A stretch of 64,000 bases of DNA, taken from Syngnathus acus. Taxonomy: Eukaryota; Chordata; Actinopteri; Syngnathiformes; Syngnathidae. Location: NCBI RefSeq assembly GCF_901709675.1, contig NC_051087.1:2686001-2750000 (forward strand), read 5' to 3'. The notes under the pieces were generated by a model. The model had not been told where the DNA came from. It was given only the letters and a program-made list of their open reading frames with translations, and searched no databases. Of the stretch, positions 1 to 13,000 are shown in pieces. The translations under genes were made by a program, and so were the position numbers. Position 1 is the stretch's first letter; each line of letters begins with the position of its first letter.

Positions 1-9
1 ACATGCGCG

Positions 10-161
<152 letters not shown>

Positions 162-172
162 GCAACACTCAA

Positions 173-223
173 TCACACACGTATCACAGCGAGCAGACGT
201 TGACAGCTCTCCAGTAAAAGCTC
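173..223 (-). CDS. cntln: Possible terminal exon of centlein (weak)
   Basis: A phase-compatible 17-codon reading frame, ELLLESCQRLLAVIRV then stop, follows ctctgcag. It lies at the right distance from the C-terminus, and the LLLE-Leu-rich start vaguely recalls human YLLEAVLEKINEKKKLV. The conserved LPFA that precedes this in mammals is absent and the pyrimidine tract is poor. The true last exon may instead lie beyond the left edge. Confidence 0.2.
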   Translation of the reverse strand, partial: ELLLESCQRLLAVIRV

Positions 224-934
224 CTGCAGAGCGCTCGCAGATGAGTGGCCCGACTTGCTTTCTTTTTTTTTTTACTGGGGAAGATACAAGTCTGCCTCTC
301 AGGTCCATGTCCACACAAGTGCCAGGATATTGTTCAATTATTTTTTTTTGTTAGGATTTTTTTTATTTTATTTTTTTATTTGGTGAAAAGGCACGAGTGT
401 CAAACGCATGCCACAGGCAAGAGGTGGCGCTGTGAGTCCTCAGAGTGAGGCAGAGTGTGGGTAACTTTTGCACCCTGGGACGCCATCACATGTCCAATAT
501 TGAGACTTTTTGACCCTTCAGGGCCACCACACTTCTTGGCTATGTGTGGCACTGGAAATGTAAGCCAAAACAAGTTGACAGGCCGCATTATGTTTTTGTT
601 GACTAGTCACAAATTATTTTTTTCCTGTGTAATCAGCAGCTAGTTTCTGAAAAAACTCACCTATTTGCTTTTTTTTATTTTATTACTTATATTTTTTTAA
701 TATTATTATTATGACAGTTTTTTATGCTATTGCAGAATGCTTTCTATATATAAATTACATTTCATGTGATTTTTTTGTTTGTTTTTGCAAAAAAATTTGC
801 CAACAAAGCACAGGCACAATTTTTTAGTAATTTATCTAAATTGGCAAAGCGTGTAAATTTTCAATCAATGAATTGTTTAAAATATCTAGTCAATTCAAAG
901 AAACAGCAGATAAATGCAACGAGATAGCACCAAC
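224..934. other. AT-rich intron 25 or 3' flank of cntln
   Basis: No coding signal. The plus strand is rich in T homopolymers (about 262-273, 341-395, 670-700) and AT runs. The conserved last exon of centlein (LPFA type) is not seen here. Confidence 0.6.
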
Positions 935-1009
935 CTTTTGCTGGAGGATGTGGTTGACATTGTCCAGCCATGCCTGATCTTTGGAATCCTCTGAAAGGCT
1001 CTCTGTCCC
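935..1009 (-). CDS. cntln: centlein exon 25 (penultimate or later)
   Basis: Encodes residues 1178-1202, starting GTESLSEDSKDQAWLDNVNH and ending ILQQK, in the position of human DKEWMLYIQKLLEGQ. The acceptor is gtctttcag|GGG. The exon ends with donor AAG|gttggt, so at least one more coding exon must follow to the left. Reading through the donor would add SLHLSAVSLN-like sequence before a stop. Confidence 0.88.
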
Positions 1010-4000
1010 CTGAAAGACGGAGATAATATTTGCCATCAGTGACAGAAATAGCAAAGACCAAGACCAACGTTGATTTCTCCAGAGAGAACGGGCCACTATT
1101 TATCCAAACACAGGCGGGTCCGAGTGCTCCGAGGTCCGGACCTTGACGACTCTCCCCGGAGACTCGGCGGACGCCAGCGAATGTTTACATGCTTTTCGTG
1201 TCAAACGAGCCCTAAGAGCGGCTAGCCTTGTAGCGGCTAATGAACTCAGTGAAGAGTGACTGCTCGCCGCACGACTCGACCTCCTGGCTTTGGACCAGGT
1301 GGTACCGTTTGAAATGAAGCGACAAGACCGCTAGTGTCTCAGTGCGACAAGGCCAAACAGGGGAGAAAGCGTGCGGCTACGTAGCTAAGCAAACACTCAC
1401 AAATCCTGGAAAGCCTGACCCAACGTTCGCATACAAACTTTATGTGGACTGAACGATGATATAGGACTCACTGTTGAGCATGGGTGTCAAAGTCAAGGCC
1501 CGGGGGCCAGATACGGCCCACCACATTATTTTATGTGGCCCGCAAAGACAAATCAAATTCAGGTCAGTACTAAAATTACAAATTGTCTTCGCTTTTAAAA
1601 AATAGAGAAGTTGCTAGCAATTTTTTATCGCAGTCATCTTTTTAAAAGATTTGTATTCAGTCAGTTTTATACGTTATTTTGTCCACTATGAATTTTTTTT
1701 TTTTTTCAAGTTTCCCTTCATGTCCTGTTTAAATGAGGGTATCAGCAAATTTAATTTAATGCCTTTTCCATGCCATTTTAAAATAAATGTAATGCCCATG
1801 CACCTCTGTTAGTTCATTCATATGGTAATTTCATGGTCATTATTTCAAGTTAAAATATACATTGATGACAGGAAGAGTCCATTTTTCTTTTCACACACAC
1901 CGACACACACACTCGGGGTTTAACACTTGCAGTAGATTAAGAGCGTGTTTATCCCTCGGCCTTTTGTGAGGTTCCCGGAAGCACACGTGCGATGCTTTGT
2001 GATAACACCACGGATCGGGCTAATTTCAGCGTGCGTCTAATTAGTGACTGCCGCTTAACGGCAACTGAGAAAAGGGGGAGTGTGAGAAGCTGGTCTTCAA
2101 ACGTGACAGAGGTGATGTACATTCACAAATGGAAAAGCCTTTCAAAAGGCCCGCTTGACCTTGGCGGATGGAACTTTTGTCGCATCTGAGGGCACCATCC
2201 ATTTCCATCCAACGGGCCAGCTTAGATGTGTGATTTGCTTTAGTTAAAAAGACCAATTAATATTACCGAAAATTTTCCCTGAGTTTATTGAGTCAAACTG
2301 CTCCAGGAAAAGATCAATGAGGCGGAAATAGCAAACAAAATGGAGAAGAAGCAAGTTGGACATTACGAGCATCTGCTCCTTTCACCGAGAAGGTAAACGC
2401 AGTGCTTAGACGCGAAAAGTTCCCGCAATCATCTAATCCATCCCCTACTGGTGACCACATCAATGTGGAGACTGGAGAAGCTGTCACGAAAGCAGTGGTG
2501 AGGAAATGAGAGAAATTTGGACCCGTGGAGCTTTCAGTCGTGATGAGTGGGACATTTACTTCTCCTTGGTGGAGCTGAGCTGCAAGGGAATGAAATTGGT
2601 TTCAAGTGTGAGTGAGTGAGTGAGTGAGTGAGTGAGTGAGGGCAGGGCGAGCGCAGTCTCATCTCCCGTTAGAAGGAGACGAGGTCGACGTCTCACGGGA
2701 CTTGAGCTTGATTGCAACACGGATGTGCTAATTGACGACCCTGCTCGGGTGAGATCTGTAGCGGTGAGAAGAAGAGTTGGGCGGGTCGGTTTCATTTGTT
2801 CTTTCTGGTCAAACAAGCAACTATCCAAGTCCAGGCCCAAAATGCGCACCACTCTTGTGCGATTATGGAAGAAAAAGTTTGGACGCCCGACCCCGTCGTC
2901 CCTCGGCCTCACCTGCTCCGAGTCCATGATGTCGGCCAGATCGTTCTCGGACATATTGAGGATGGAGGCGGCGACGGACTTGGCTTTGATCATGGATTTG
3001 GCTGATGGGCCGCCTTTGGCCGCAACAACGCCGGCCGGTCTCAGCCTCCTCCTCCTCTTCATCAGCTGCCGTTTGACCTCGTGCACGTCGAGCAGCGTTT
3101 CGCCGGCCAGGGCCTGCGGGGAGGAATGGGAGCGAAGAGAGAACATGACGAAACGGAGAAGAAGGGCGAGCGACGGCCGTGCCCCGGCAGATGAATAAAT
3201 GAAATTGATCAAGCATGCGCCAGAGCGGCGGCTTAGTACATTATGGAGGACTATCGAGTTTGGCGCACTCAGATTCTCTCCGGTTTTCGCCGCGCGCTCT
3301 CTTGAAGGAACGCCGTCCCGAGGGTGCCTTGCCCCGTCGATTGAAAAGCTGCGGGAACGAGCCTTTGATATGGAATGCACCTCGAGTTTTGGCTAAAATC
3401 TCCACAGACAGGGAATCATTCATCAGAGGCAGAACAGGCGGGTGGGGGAGGGGCGGGTGCTCGTGAAAGATACAGCCATTCATTTATTTATTTGCTTTCT
3501 GAAGGTCTCGCGGCACAACAGGGCAGCATAACACGCTTAATAATTAAGCTTGCGAGGGGCCGCGTGAAAATGGTGCCCGGGTGGACGGACGGACGAGCGA
3601 GGCGAGCCGAGGCCCGGGATGGCCCGGCTGCCGGGGCGCTAAACGGGAGCGTGTACGCTAAATACGGAGAGACAATTAAATGTTAAAACTGCCACTGTAC
3701 ACGAGCAAGTCAATAAAGCAAACTCCCCTTTGCTTCATTTTCAGCTTATTGATCGAGGCAATAATCTTCCGTATCATTCCCCTGCAAGCCTGGCGAAAAG
3801 CTGACCTTGGAATAGAAGAGGCGGGAGCGAGGGATGGCTCCCGCTCTCATTGCGCGCAAACAAATAAACAAAAAGAAGTGTACAACTTGCTCTCGGAGCG
3901 GAGCGAGGGACGGGTGATGAAGCGCGGCAACATCTATTGCTCTCGTAGTTGCACACCGGTGACGTTAATAAAGCTGTAGTGAAGTTACGTTTGGTTTGTG

Positions 4001-7000
4001 AGCGGGAATGGAATAAAAAAAAAAAAAGGATGTAAACAACAAGCAGAGTTGGGATGGAATTGAAATGTTTAGAAACAAAGAGCATACTGATTGAAGAAAA
4101 AAAAGTGGTCTCTTAAGTTACAATTTTGGCCTGGTCTATCTTCAAGTTGCTAGCATGAAAGGTGAAAGGTCAAACATTGTCCGGAGGTATGGCCCGGGGA
4201 ACATGTGAGACAAAGGTTTTACTGACCCGACGCACAAAAAGAAGTTAAAGAATGTTGAAAGACAACAAACGTTTCGCCCCCCCAAATTACAAACATTTAA
4301 TGTTACATCACAAAAATACTAATGGAATAATTGAAACCGGATTAACTCCTCAGTCCTACTTGACAATGTAAACGCAAACCAGTTCATAATCTATTTTCCA
4401 CGCCAGTGACAGCTGGCCTGAAAACCAAAACCCCCAAACAAGCGGTCAACCGGCATCCAAGAACAAATCACGCTCGACCTTCCGTCGCGAGCAGAACGCG
4501 GCTAATTCATAACCGTCGTCCGTTTGATCTGATAAACGTCCGCTGCCTCTCGAGCTGGTTTTGGCGATAAAGGCTCCCGTTTGCCCTGGAGGAATACACA
4601 GCTCATTACCTAACAGCCACACATCCCCTTCTTTTATTTACCGCCTAATAGATATTCACTGTCACCAGTCGAGGGTTACATTTAATTGACCTAAACCCTG
4701 CTTGTGGAATAATCCGGAAAGGGGATTAGGAAGGGAATTCATCAGACGTTCCGATCTACGGGAGGAACGGCTCAACACACACACACTAGACGTGTGTGTA
4801 GCGCGTACTTAAGTTGAGAACTCTTAACCGGGCTAGCAGCACAATTGCCGTAGCCAGAGGGCCAATTTAGACGAGGCGAGGATTAAGGCATAGCGATGGG
4901 GATGAAACGAGCAGCTAAAAAGACATCTTCAATGATAACTGGCTCCTTCTGAACCTTGCCGCACACGCACGGGAGGGCGGCGGGGCCGCTCGAGAGCAAA
5001 CCGAGCGAGAAAATGATCATTTGCCGCTGAAAAATGCATTCCAGGAAAGAATTGGACCAGATTTGACTCCTAAGAAGGACAATAACGTGAAAGTTATTGT
5101 GCACTTGGCCACTACACAAGCGACTTTTGAGCACTTCTGACAGCCTGAGGCGAACGCAGGGGCCAAAAGGCTCTGCATAAAATAATTAAAAAAATAAAAG
5201 CGCATAGACATTCAGTAACAACAAGCTCACAAAGACACCGAGACGACCCGTAAACACGCACACAGCAGCCCCTCCGGTCGTGATCAATACACGACAAGAG
5301 TAAATCTCCTCCGGACGTCAGGCAGCCCAATCAAAGGCCCGGCCCGGCTCGCCGCTTCTTATAGGGGATCACAGCAGCCGGCGGCGGACAAACAATAATG
5401 TGAATCCTCAACACAACAACAACAACAAGACGGCCTCACCCCGCCTCAGGTTATGGGAAAATGGAGCCATCGACTGGATATCAATACGTCGTTGCTTGCG
5501 TGAGTTCAAATCATATGCGCGATAGATCTCGTGCATGTTCGCGGCATAGTGAGGGAAAAAAAATGAACTTTTGTGCAGACAATCCTAAAACTACTTGTAA
5601 AGTGATCAATTTTTTTCCAACTGCAAAAACAAAAAAAAGCAATATCGGCATGTCACGGATGACCTCAGCCCCATTTCGAAGCGCGCTGAATCTGGATTTG
5701 GCCCACGTACATGAAAAACTTGAGACTAAGCACAGACCTCTTTGGCATGGCAGCCCGATCGTAAACACAAAGTTTTATAAGAATTTTTTTCCGTCTTTCG
5801 TCGGAAAACGTTTGAGAAATACCAAACATCACTTATTGGCAGAAAGGGAGATAAAATAAAACAGGGCGATTGTAGCGAAAGCAATGTAAGCGCTTTGGAA
5901 AGAAGAGAGGAGATAAAATCCGAAGGGCCATGGCAAAGCGCCACCAAACGCTGCGCGTGATTTATGGATGCGCGGGAATCCAGCGGGCTATCTCTGGCCG
6001 GCGTCTTCTTTCTTTGACAGACAGGTGTCAGCAGAGCGGAGCTGCAGGACAATCTTTTATCGCTTTGGCTTCTTTTTTGCCAGATACGTAAACACACGGC
6101 CAGCCGCGTGATGGATCACATCTCGGCAAAAATAACCGTGCCAATTCCCTCAAAGCACTCATTTATCTACCTGCGATGGCCTTTATCTCTTCAAAACAGG
6201 CATAATGACATCAATCTTTCTTTTTTTTGGTGAAAGAATTTGCCAGTGATTTAAAACGAGTTAAGATGATTGGACGCCCCGCCCCGCCTTCCTCCCCGCT
6301 GACTTTTGATCAAGCCGGAGCCTTTAAGCGGAGCACCTTGATGAAAGATCGGAGCTGCTCCAGCTGGGAGGAGGCCTGGCCGAGCTGCCTCTGAAGCTCG
6401 TCCAACGCTTGGGAGCGCTGCCGGGTCAGCTGCTCCGTTTGCTCGGCGGCGCTCCGCTCCAGAACGGCCAAGGCCTGCTCGCCGGCTCCCACGCGAGCCT
6501 GCAGGGCTTGGATGCGCTGCTCCTGCATGCACACAATGATGGTCAGCTATGTATTTGGACCAGAGGAGATCAATCACATACACTGTGGCGAGACAAAATA
6601 TGTGAATCCTTTGGAATGATCTGGATTTCTGCATACATGGGTCAGAAAATTAGATCTGATCTTCATCACAGTGCAGGATGGGAGAATGACGTGACTATTT
6701 TTTTCTTCCTCGAATTGTTATTCTGCTACATCATCTATTCTGTTGAGCTTCAATTGGCAGCCAGAAGTTCTCCTGCAAACGGTCTGGATCAACTGAACTC
6801 ATTTTTTCATTCATGATAGCAAAGCGTCCAGGCCATGGATTAGCAAAACATGACAACCCCCCCCAACGCAATCCAGTTCATCGCGCGCCTGTCGGGACTG
6901 TTAAAAAAAAGCGGGTCGCCTTTAAACTGAATTCGCTAGCTCAGAATTAGTTGCGTAATTACATTATCAAACCTTTTTTTCCAGGTCAACCTTCAGTTTG

Positions 7001-10000
7001 GCGCAGGAGTCCTCATGCTGGCTTTTCTCTGCGGTTGCGACGCTCAGTCTCCGTTTGAGAGATTCGACAAAGGCCTTTCTGTTGGAAGCTTCTTCTGATA
7101 AACACTTGACCTGTCAGCACAAAAATACAAAACATTCAATTGTCCTTTACAATCACCGTGTGATTTTTCTTTAGCTTAAGCGACGCATCTCGAGCACCTT
7201 CTTCTCCAGCTCCTCCACCTGGCCACGATAACTTTTCTCCATCTCCTGCAAAAACTTGAGCCTCGTCCTCTGGTCCTCCACCAGCTGCCTCTTCATGGTC
7301 ACGTCTCGTTCGGCGTGGCTCGCTCTGCACACACGTTAGCGTCAATGTCAAATTCCTCTTTTTGAACTAGCGATTTGATGGCTAATGCAACGCTAACACG
7401 CTAGGGCGACGACGGCTCATGGTGACAATTAAATAGGCAAAGAGTTGCTGACTTGAAGACGCATCCCAACAGGCGCATATTAAATCAAAGGCGCTGCGGA
7501 GGAGCGGCAAGTGTGACAGCGAGCCACCCCGCTTGTTGACAAACAGCGTTTGGAATCAGCGGTGACACCGCTAATCAATGAGCGTAAATGTTTAAATTAC
7601 GATCAGAAGTGCGGCAGTCGCACACAAGAAGGCGTCGGCGGGAGGTCTTAGGATGGATGACAGGAAATATTTGCGGGCTGACAATAATTCCCCCCCTTCA
7701 GACGCGGCGTGTGGCTCGTTCTGCGCCAGCTGTTTCATTTTGACAAAACGTGTCTCGTGTCGCTTTCCATTTCAATTAGCGGCCTTTTGTGACGTGTTTG
7801 ATTTTTCAGCATTCGGCAAACTTCATACAACTAATACTGCTTGCATCAAACAGAAATGGTTTTAAATGTGCGTCATATAGTGTATTTTTTTTATAACAAT
7901 TTGTGTCTCCTGTAACTAAAGTGTTAAACAGACTGGCCTCCATTTTGTTTGTTTACATCAATCCACACACAAGACGTCCCTAGAACAGCTTTTGTGATTA
8001 AATGCAATTATGCCAGATTTTAATATAAATAACCACAACCTCAACTCTATTAGTTCTATTTTCACGTTTGATTTTATTTGAGTAATTCTTAGGTGTACCA
8101 CTAGAGGGTGCTCATGCACTGCAATCCCTCATACTGATTAAATTTACAAATCAAATTTCAATTTCAAACAGGCTCACTACATCGGCAAGTTTTTAAGCTG
8201 TTTATACTATGGCAGCTTGCGGGATGGAGCGCCTCGTAACCTTCCGTCCTACGCCGGCCGTGACTTGTGTTTTTCAACTAAACACACGATACAACGCTTG
8301 AGCAAATGCTTTGGTGTAAGTAAATGTCCCCGTCTCCCTGGGTGGAGGAGCGCCCGAGGGTGCAACGGCTGAATAAATGTGAGCCTGCTTGTCCTATTGG
8401 AGTGGCATTAAATTAAATAAGAGTGGAGGAGTCTGGCCTGAGGACTTTAAGGGGGCGGGGGGGCTGCTCACCGGTCCCCCCCCTATGGATTGGGCCATTA
8501 ATGAGAAAACCCATATTGAACCTTTCAGATGACTGTCTGGTGTTGACTTAAAGATGAAGAGCGGCAATAAGAGCCCCGGTAGGCTCGCTCTACCCCGACG
8601 CTAATGGCAATTAGATGGACAACATTTATTTTAGATGTTCCCTTCTTGTGCAGCCCAAAAAGAATAGGGGATGAAAAAGAATGAGGGAGATATATATACG
8701 TCTCCAGTGTGTGATCTGTATTTATGAGTGTTAGCAGACGGCAGAGCGGCAAAACTACGGCTCTGATCACTGGCCGCGTTTGTTCCCTTTGTTCCGCCGC
8801 TTGTTGCGGCAATATTGTTCGTCAAACATGCGCGCATTGTAATGATAACAGCGGCGAGCGCACGCGCTTGTGCTGGCTGGCTGGCGCTTTTTCCAGCCGG
8901 GGCTCGGAACACGGCGGACACTTGATGTGGCTGATAGACAACGGGGTGAAAAGATGAAAGCCGCACCTTCATAAATAAAGCAGCGCCATAGCGCCGGATA
9001 TTGACTGAGGACATGCCGGTGTACTTTGAAATTCTTTTTTTTTTTTTTTTTTATGTGTGCTACTCTCTTCTTTAAGTCGAAGCAGCTCGGGTCCCTGCGC
9101 GCAGCGCCGAGATGTATATTTCAGAGGCGTCTAGACGTGCTCTTTCATTTTGAGAAGAGGGGTCCCTACACGGAGGCAAAAGGAACGGCGGGCTCCAAAC
9201 GTGGACGTGCGCGCTTTGGGTTTTTTAGGCTGTCGTGGAAACGGAGCGCAGGGGGATGTTTCGCTCTGTCTACGCTGTGATCCGCCCGGCGCTTTGGTCA
9301 CATCCAAACACGACACACCCGCTGCGATTGTACACATGCCCTGGATGCATTATTGAGGGCGGGCGAGCGGACGACACAGCATGCCTGACAAAAAGAAAGG
9401 AGGCAGGAGAGGATGCGGCGGTTTGGAATTTGATAGACATTTTGGTGCTTAGCTATGTAGTTAAGCTCGCCACTCACTGAAATGCCACCTCACGGGATTT
9501 GTTCCAACCCAAAGCATCCAGAGGTCCACGGGCTTCCCAGGACAGCGTGCGCTTGACCTCTGAACTTTCACTGCACGACAAGGCTGGTGAAGTGTTTGTA
9601 GTATGACGTTAAGAAAAGTGTGAGTGGCGCAGTGCGAGTGTGCGTCCGCGCGCCTTCTAACTCATTAGGGCTGGCGGCCCGGCCCGCAGGCAACGAGTGA
9701 GTCTGCGTGGGTTTTAGTGTCACGGGGCAAAACGCCGCCTCCTGCGGCACGCTATCGATCCATGCGCTGCTTTGATCAGCACTCCGCATCGGCTACCCAC
9801 ATAAACAACGGCGGCGCTACATGACACACGCGCGCATGCGCCGACTCGCTCGCGTCCGCCTGTTCATGCGCAATGGTGGGCGTGACGACAAACGATCTCA
9901 TTTCAATTTGATGATGCTCTGAATTGAACACCTTAAAAAAAATGTATAATCAGTGATGTACTTCCATTTCTTTACCGATAGCAATTATTTACTTTTTACT

Positions 10001-13000
10001 TGTGGGGCCTTTAATTCAATCTATCAGCAGGTATGTTTTTTCTTGGTTAAGTAAATTTATATCAGCATATTTGCATCACGTGATAGATGAAAAAATTCAG
10101 TATTAATCAATACATAAACACGTTTTGATATTTTGAATGACAGACAAAAATAAACCAATTCCCAATTATGACAACAAATGTGCCCAGTAGATGACCCCCG
10201 AAAAACTATGCAGTAATATATTATTTAGAGTACTAGACATAAAGAGATATTTATTTAAAACTAAATGTATGTATGCAGTTATCGTATGCATAATAATGTG
10301 ATTCGATAGTTTATTTAATAAACAATAACCACAAATATATTTTCGGCCATTTGTGTATTATGGAGATGCTTTATTTAATCCAATTTAACTAAACTATTTA
10401 TTGTGCAGGTATTTAAATCATAAAATTACGAGCAAAAACAAGATATATTTATGTATTTATTTAATAATTTATTTGATATTTTTTCTTATAAACAAAATTG
10501 GGATTTTCGTTAGAAAATTTTAATATACAGTACAATAGCCCTGTACAATATTATACTGCTTCCAGCCACGAGTGGCGATTTTTGTCTTCATACAAAACGT
10601 GCAGAGTGAAGGAGCGTGTGCCTGCGTGCTGCCACACGGTGGAATCAAGCACTGCAGATCAGCGCTGCGGCTGAGAAGCGAGAAGCCAGGACGGAGAGTA
10701 CGAGACAAAGAGGCAGAGGGGGAAGCTGATGAAGAAAGGAGAAGAACCAAACATGGAAGCGGTAACTAACTTGTCCTGCAGCTGGCGGACTTTGTCCTCC
10801 TTCTCCTGCGCTTGGCCTCGCAGGGCTTTGTTAGCCGCCACCTGCCTCGTGACCTCCGCACTTGTACTCTGGTGGGGGAGGGAAGAAGGGCACACCTTGT
10901 GAGTGTGTGTGCTGTATATGGGGGAGGTGGGCTTGATTGCAGAGGGGGAGTGTGTGTGTGTGTGTGTGGGGGGGGGCACGACACGGCTGATGACAGGTCA
11001 GCCGCAGCATGCCTCCTCATTACAGTTCCAGCGGGAGGGGGGGAAAGGTGCTAAAGGAGGTTAAGAGGAAAGCGTGGTTTTCAAAGTGAACCAGATAAAG
11101 GGGGTCGCTCGGAAAATCAAATTGAACCCCTCGACCTGCATATTCATTTTTTTGTATTCATTTAGTACGGCTTCTTGGAGGACTTTTCAAATGTAGCAAA
11201 ATATTAGGAACAGTTTCCGTATTTCGCTAACCACAATATCAGTGTGTAAAAGTGAGCGTCTTTCTCAGAGGAGACTTTCTTTCCTTCAGTCGGGAGACGT
11301 GTACCTAATGAAGCGTCCAGTGAGCAGACTGACCTTGACTTTGGCTTGCAGTTGTTTGACCTCCGCCTCCAAGGCCTGGCAGGAGCATTCAGCTGTGCGA
11401 CGGGGGAAAGTGCTTTGCCTCCACTGCTCCAGCTCCATCTCCACAACCTTCTTCTGCTGCTCCAGACCCACCAAATCAGATGTCAGCTTCTGCAAAGTGA
11501 CCACCAAATTTGAAATTGAAAATGATCAATTCCGGCGCTTGAGAGGCGAGTTAAAAAGTGACAGAGAGCGGCCTGCGGCGCCGCGGGAATTCCGAGCGGC
11601 ATTGATGACACTTCTTGTAACGCAGGCTTTGATTTGGCCGGGCCATTTTCAGCCCCCCTCGGTGAGACGTGACACTGACGTGGAGTGATGACACACCGGC
11701 GCTCCGTCCATTAGGCCGGAAAAGACAAGACACCTCTGGTGACTAACGTGGCTCCGAGTGACAGTCAATCAAGTGCGGGATAAATTAGGGAGGACAGGTT
11801 GCAGAAATAGCCACATGTCCGAGACTGCCTGTCAAATGTTTCGAGACACACTTGACGGTGAAGTTGCGCCTTTTGAGGACGGAGCAATAAAGAAAGACCA
11901 ATATTTAAGGTTTTTTTTTTTCTTTTTTTGGGCTCAGTCAGTGCGCCTTTTAATCCCGCAATAATCCCAGCGTTTAACATGAAAGAGGAGGGTAAGACAC
12001 TCCACGCTTAAAAAGATAAGGCAGGTAAAAAAAAACCCGAGTAATCCGTACGAGCGAGGAAACGATCTTGTATTTGAATGCTATGCATGACACAAGCGTT
12101 TCATCAAAAGGTCTTGCTTTTGTCACCTATTTTTTTAAAGCTTCTTATTCCACTTTAAATAATTCCAGGGAATTTTACAAGGTGAATCTCATTTGAAAAA
12201 ATGTACCATTTCATCATAGCTGTAAAGTTTGAGTCAAAGTTTTTCCAACACCTTTTTGGTACGACTCTTGTAATAGATATTTTCCGTTTGATATTTCAAG
12301 TCCAAACACAAACGAGTTCCCCTGAAAGTGTCATCGTACTTCTCACACGTCGCTCCCTCCCACTGCAGGAGCCGTCTTAAGCCAATTACACGCGAGCGGC
12401 TGGAACGGACCCGAAGTCCGTCACCTCTTGCCCTTTCCGGGGAGGGGAACGAGACCCGGCTCGGTCCACCTCGGTCGGCTGCAACTTTTTGTGGCGGAGT
12501 GGCATTAATACTGCAAGAGTAAAGAGGAAGTAAACAAGGCAACAACACTTCACCCAGTGTGTGTGTGTGTAGTTCACTTGTGAGCTTGGACTCGGCAATC
12601 AGATGCCTCGCCTCGGCGGGAGCACACAGGGGCCACATCCCGGGTAGCATCACTGTAAGGTCAGCACGACGACCCGTGCTTGAGTCCGGCGTCGTGTAAG
12701 AGCACACGCAGACCTTCTGACACCTAATCAGGTGGTTTCCTCCGCCGGCAAGTGCCACGTTGGAATCCGCCATAGACGTTTGTGCGGCCTGTCAGATTAA
12801 TGACCGTGTCTGTCTGGCTGTAGCGGCGCGGGCTGAGTCTTCTCAAGTGAGAACAAGCTAGCTCTGACAAGATGACTATGCTATCATGAGGTGTTGTGTT
12901 TAAAGGAGTTATATTATGGAAGATGGCAGGATTTTATGAGGAGGCCATTTTTCAAAAAATTGCTGGATTTTGTGGAGATCAATTTTTCCACATACATTTT

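Larger units (their letters stand above)
1010..2912. other. cntln intron 24
   Basis: Non-coding. It contains a GGCCC-rich degenerate repeat near 1480-1760 and a (GTGA)n tract near 2608-2641. Long minus-strand frames over 2556-3380 are extensions of exon 24 and not a separate gene. Confidence 0.85.

Noticed and set aside
2556-3380. 274-codon minus-strand open frame as a separate gene
   Set aside because: Its useful part is exactly centlein exon 24 (2913-3113), with acceptor and donor. The rest is intron read in frame, including a (GTGA)n tract read as a Ser-Leu-Thr-His repeat.
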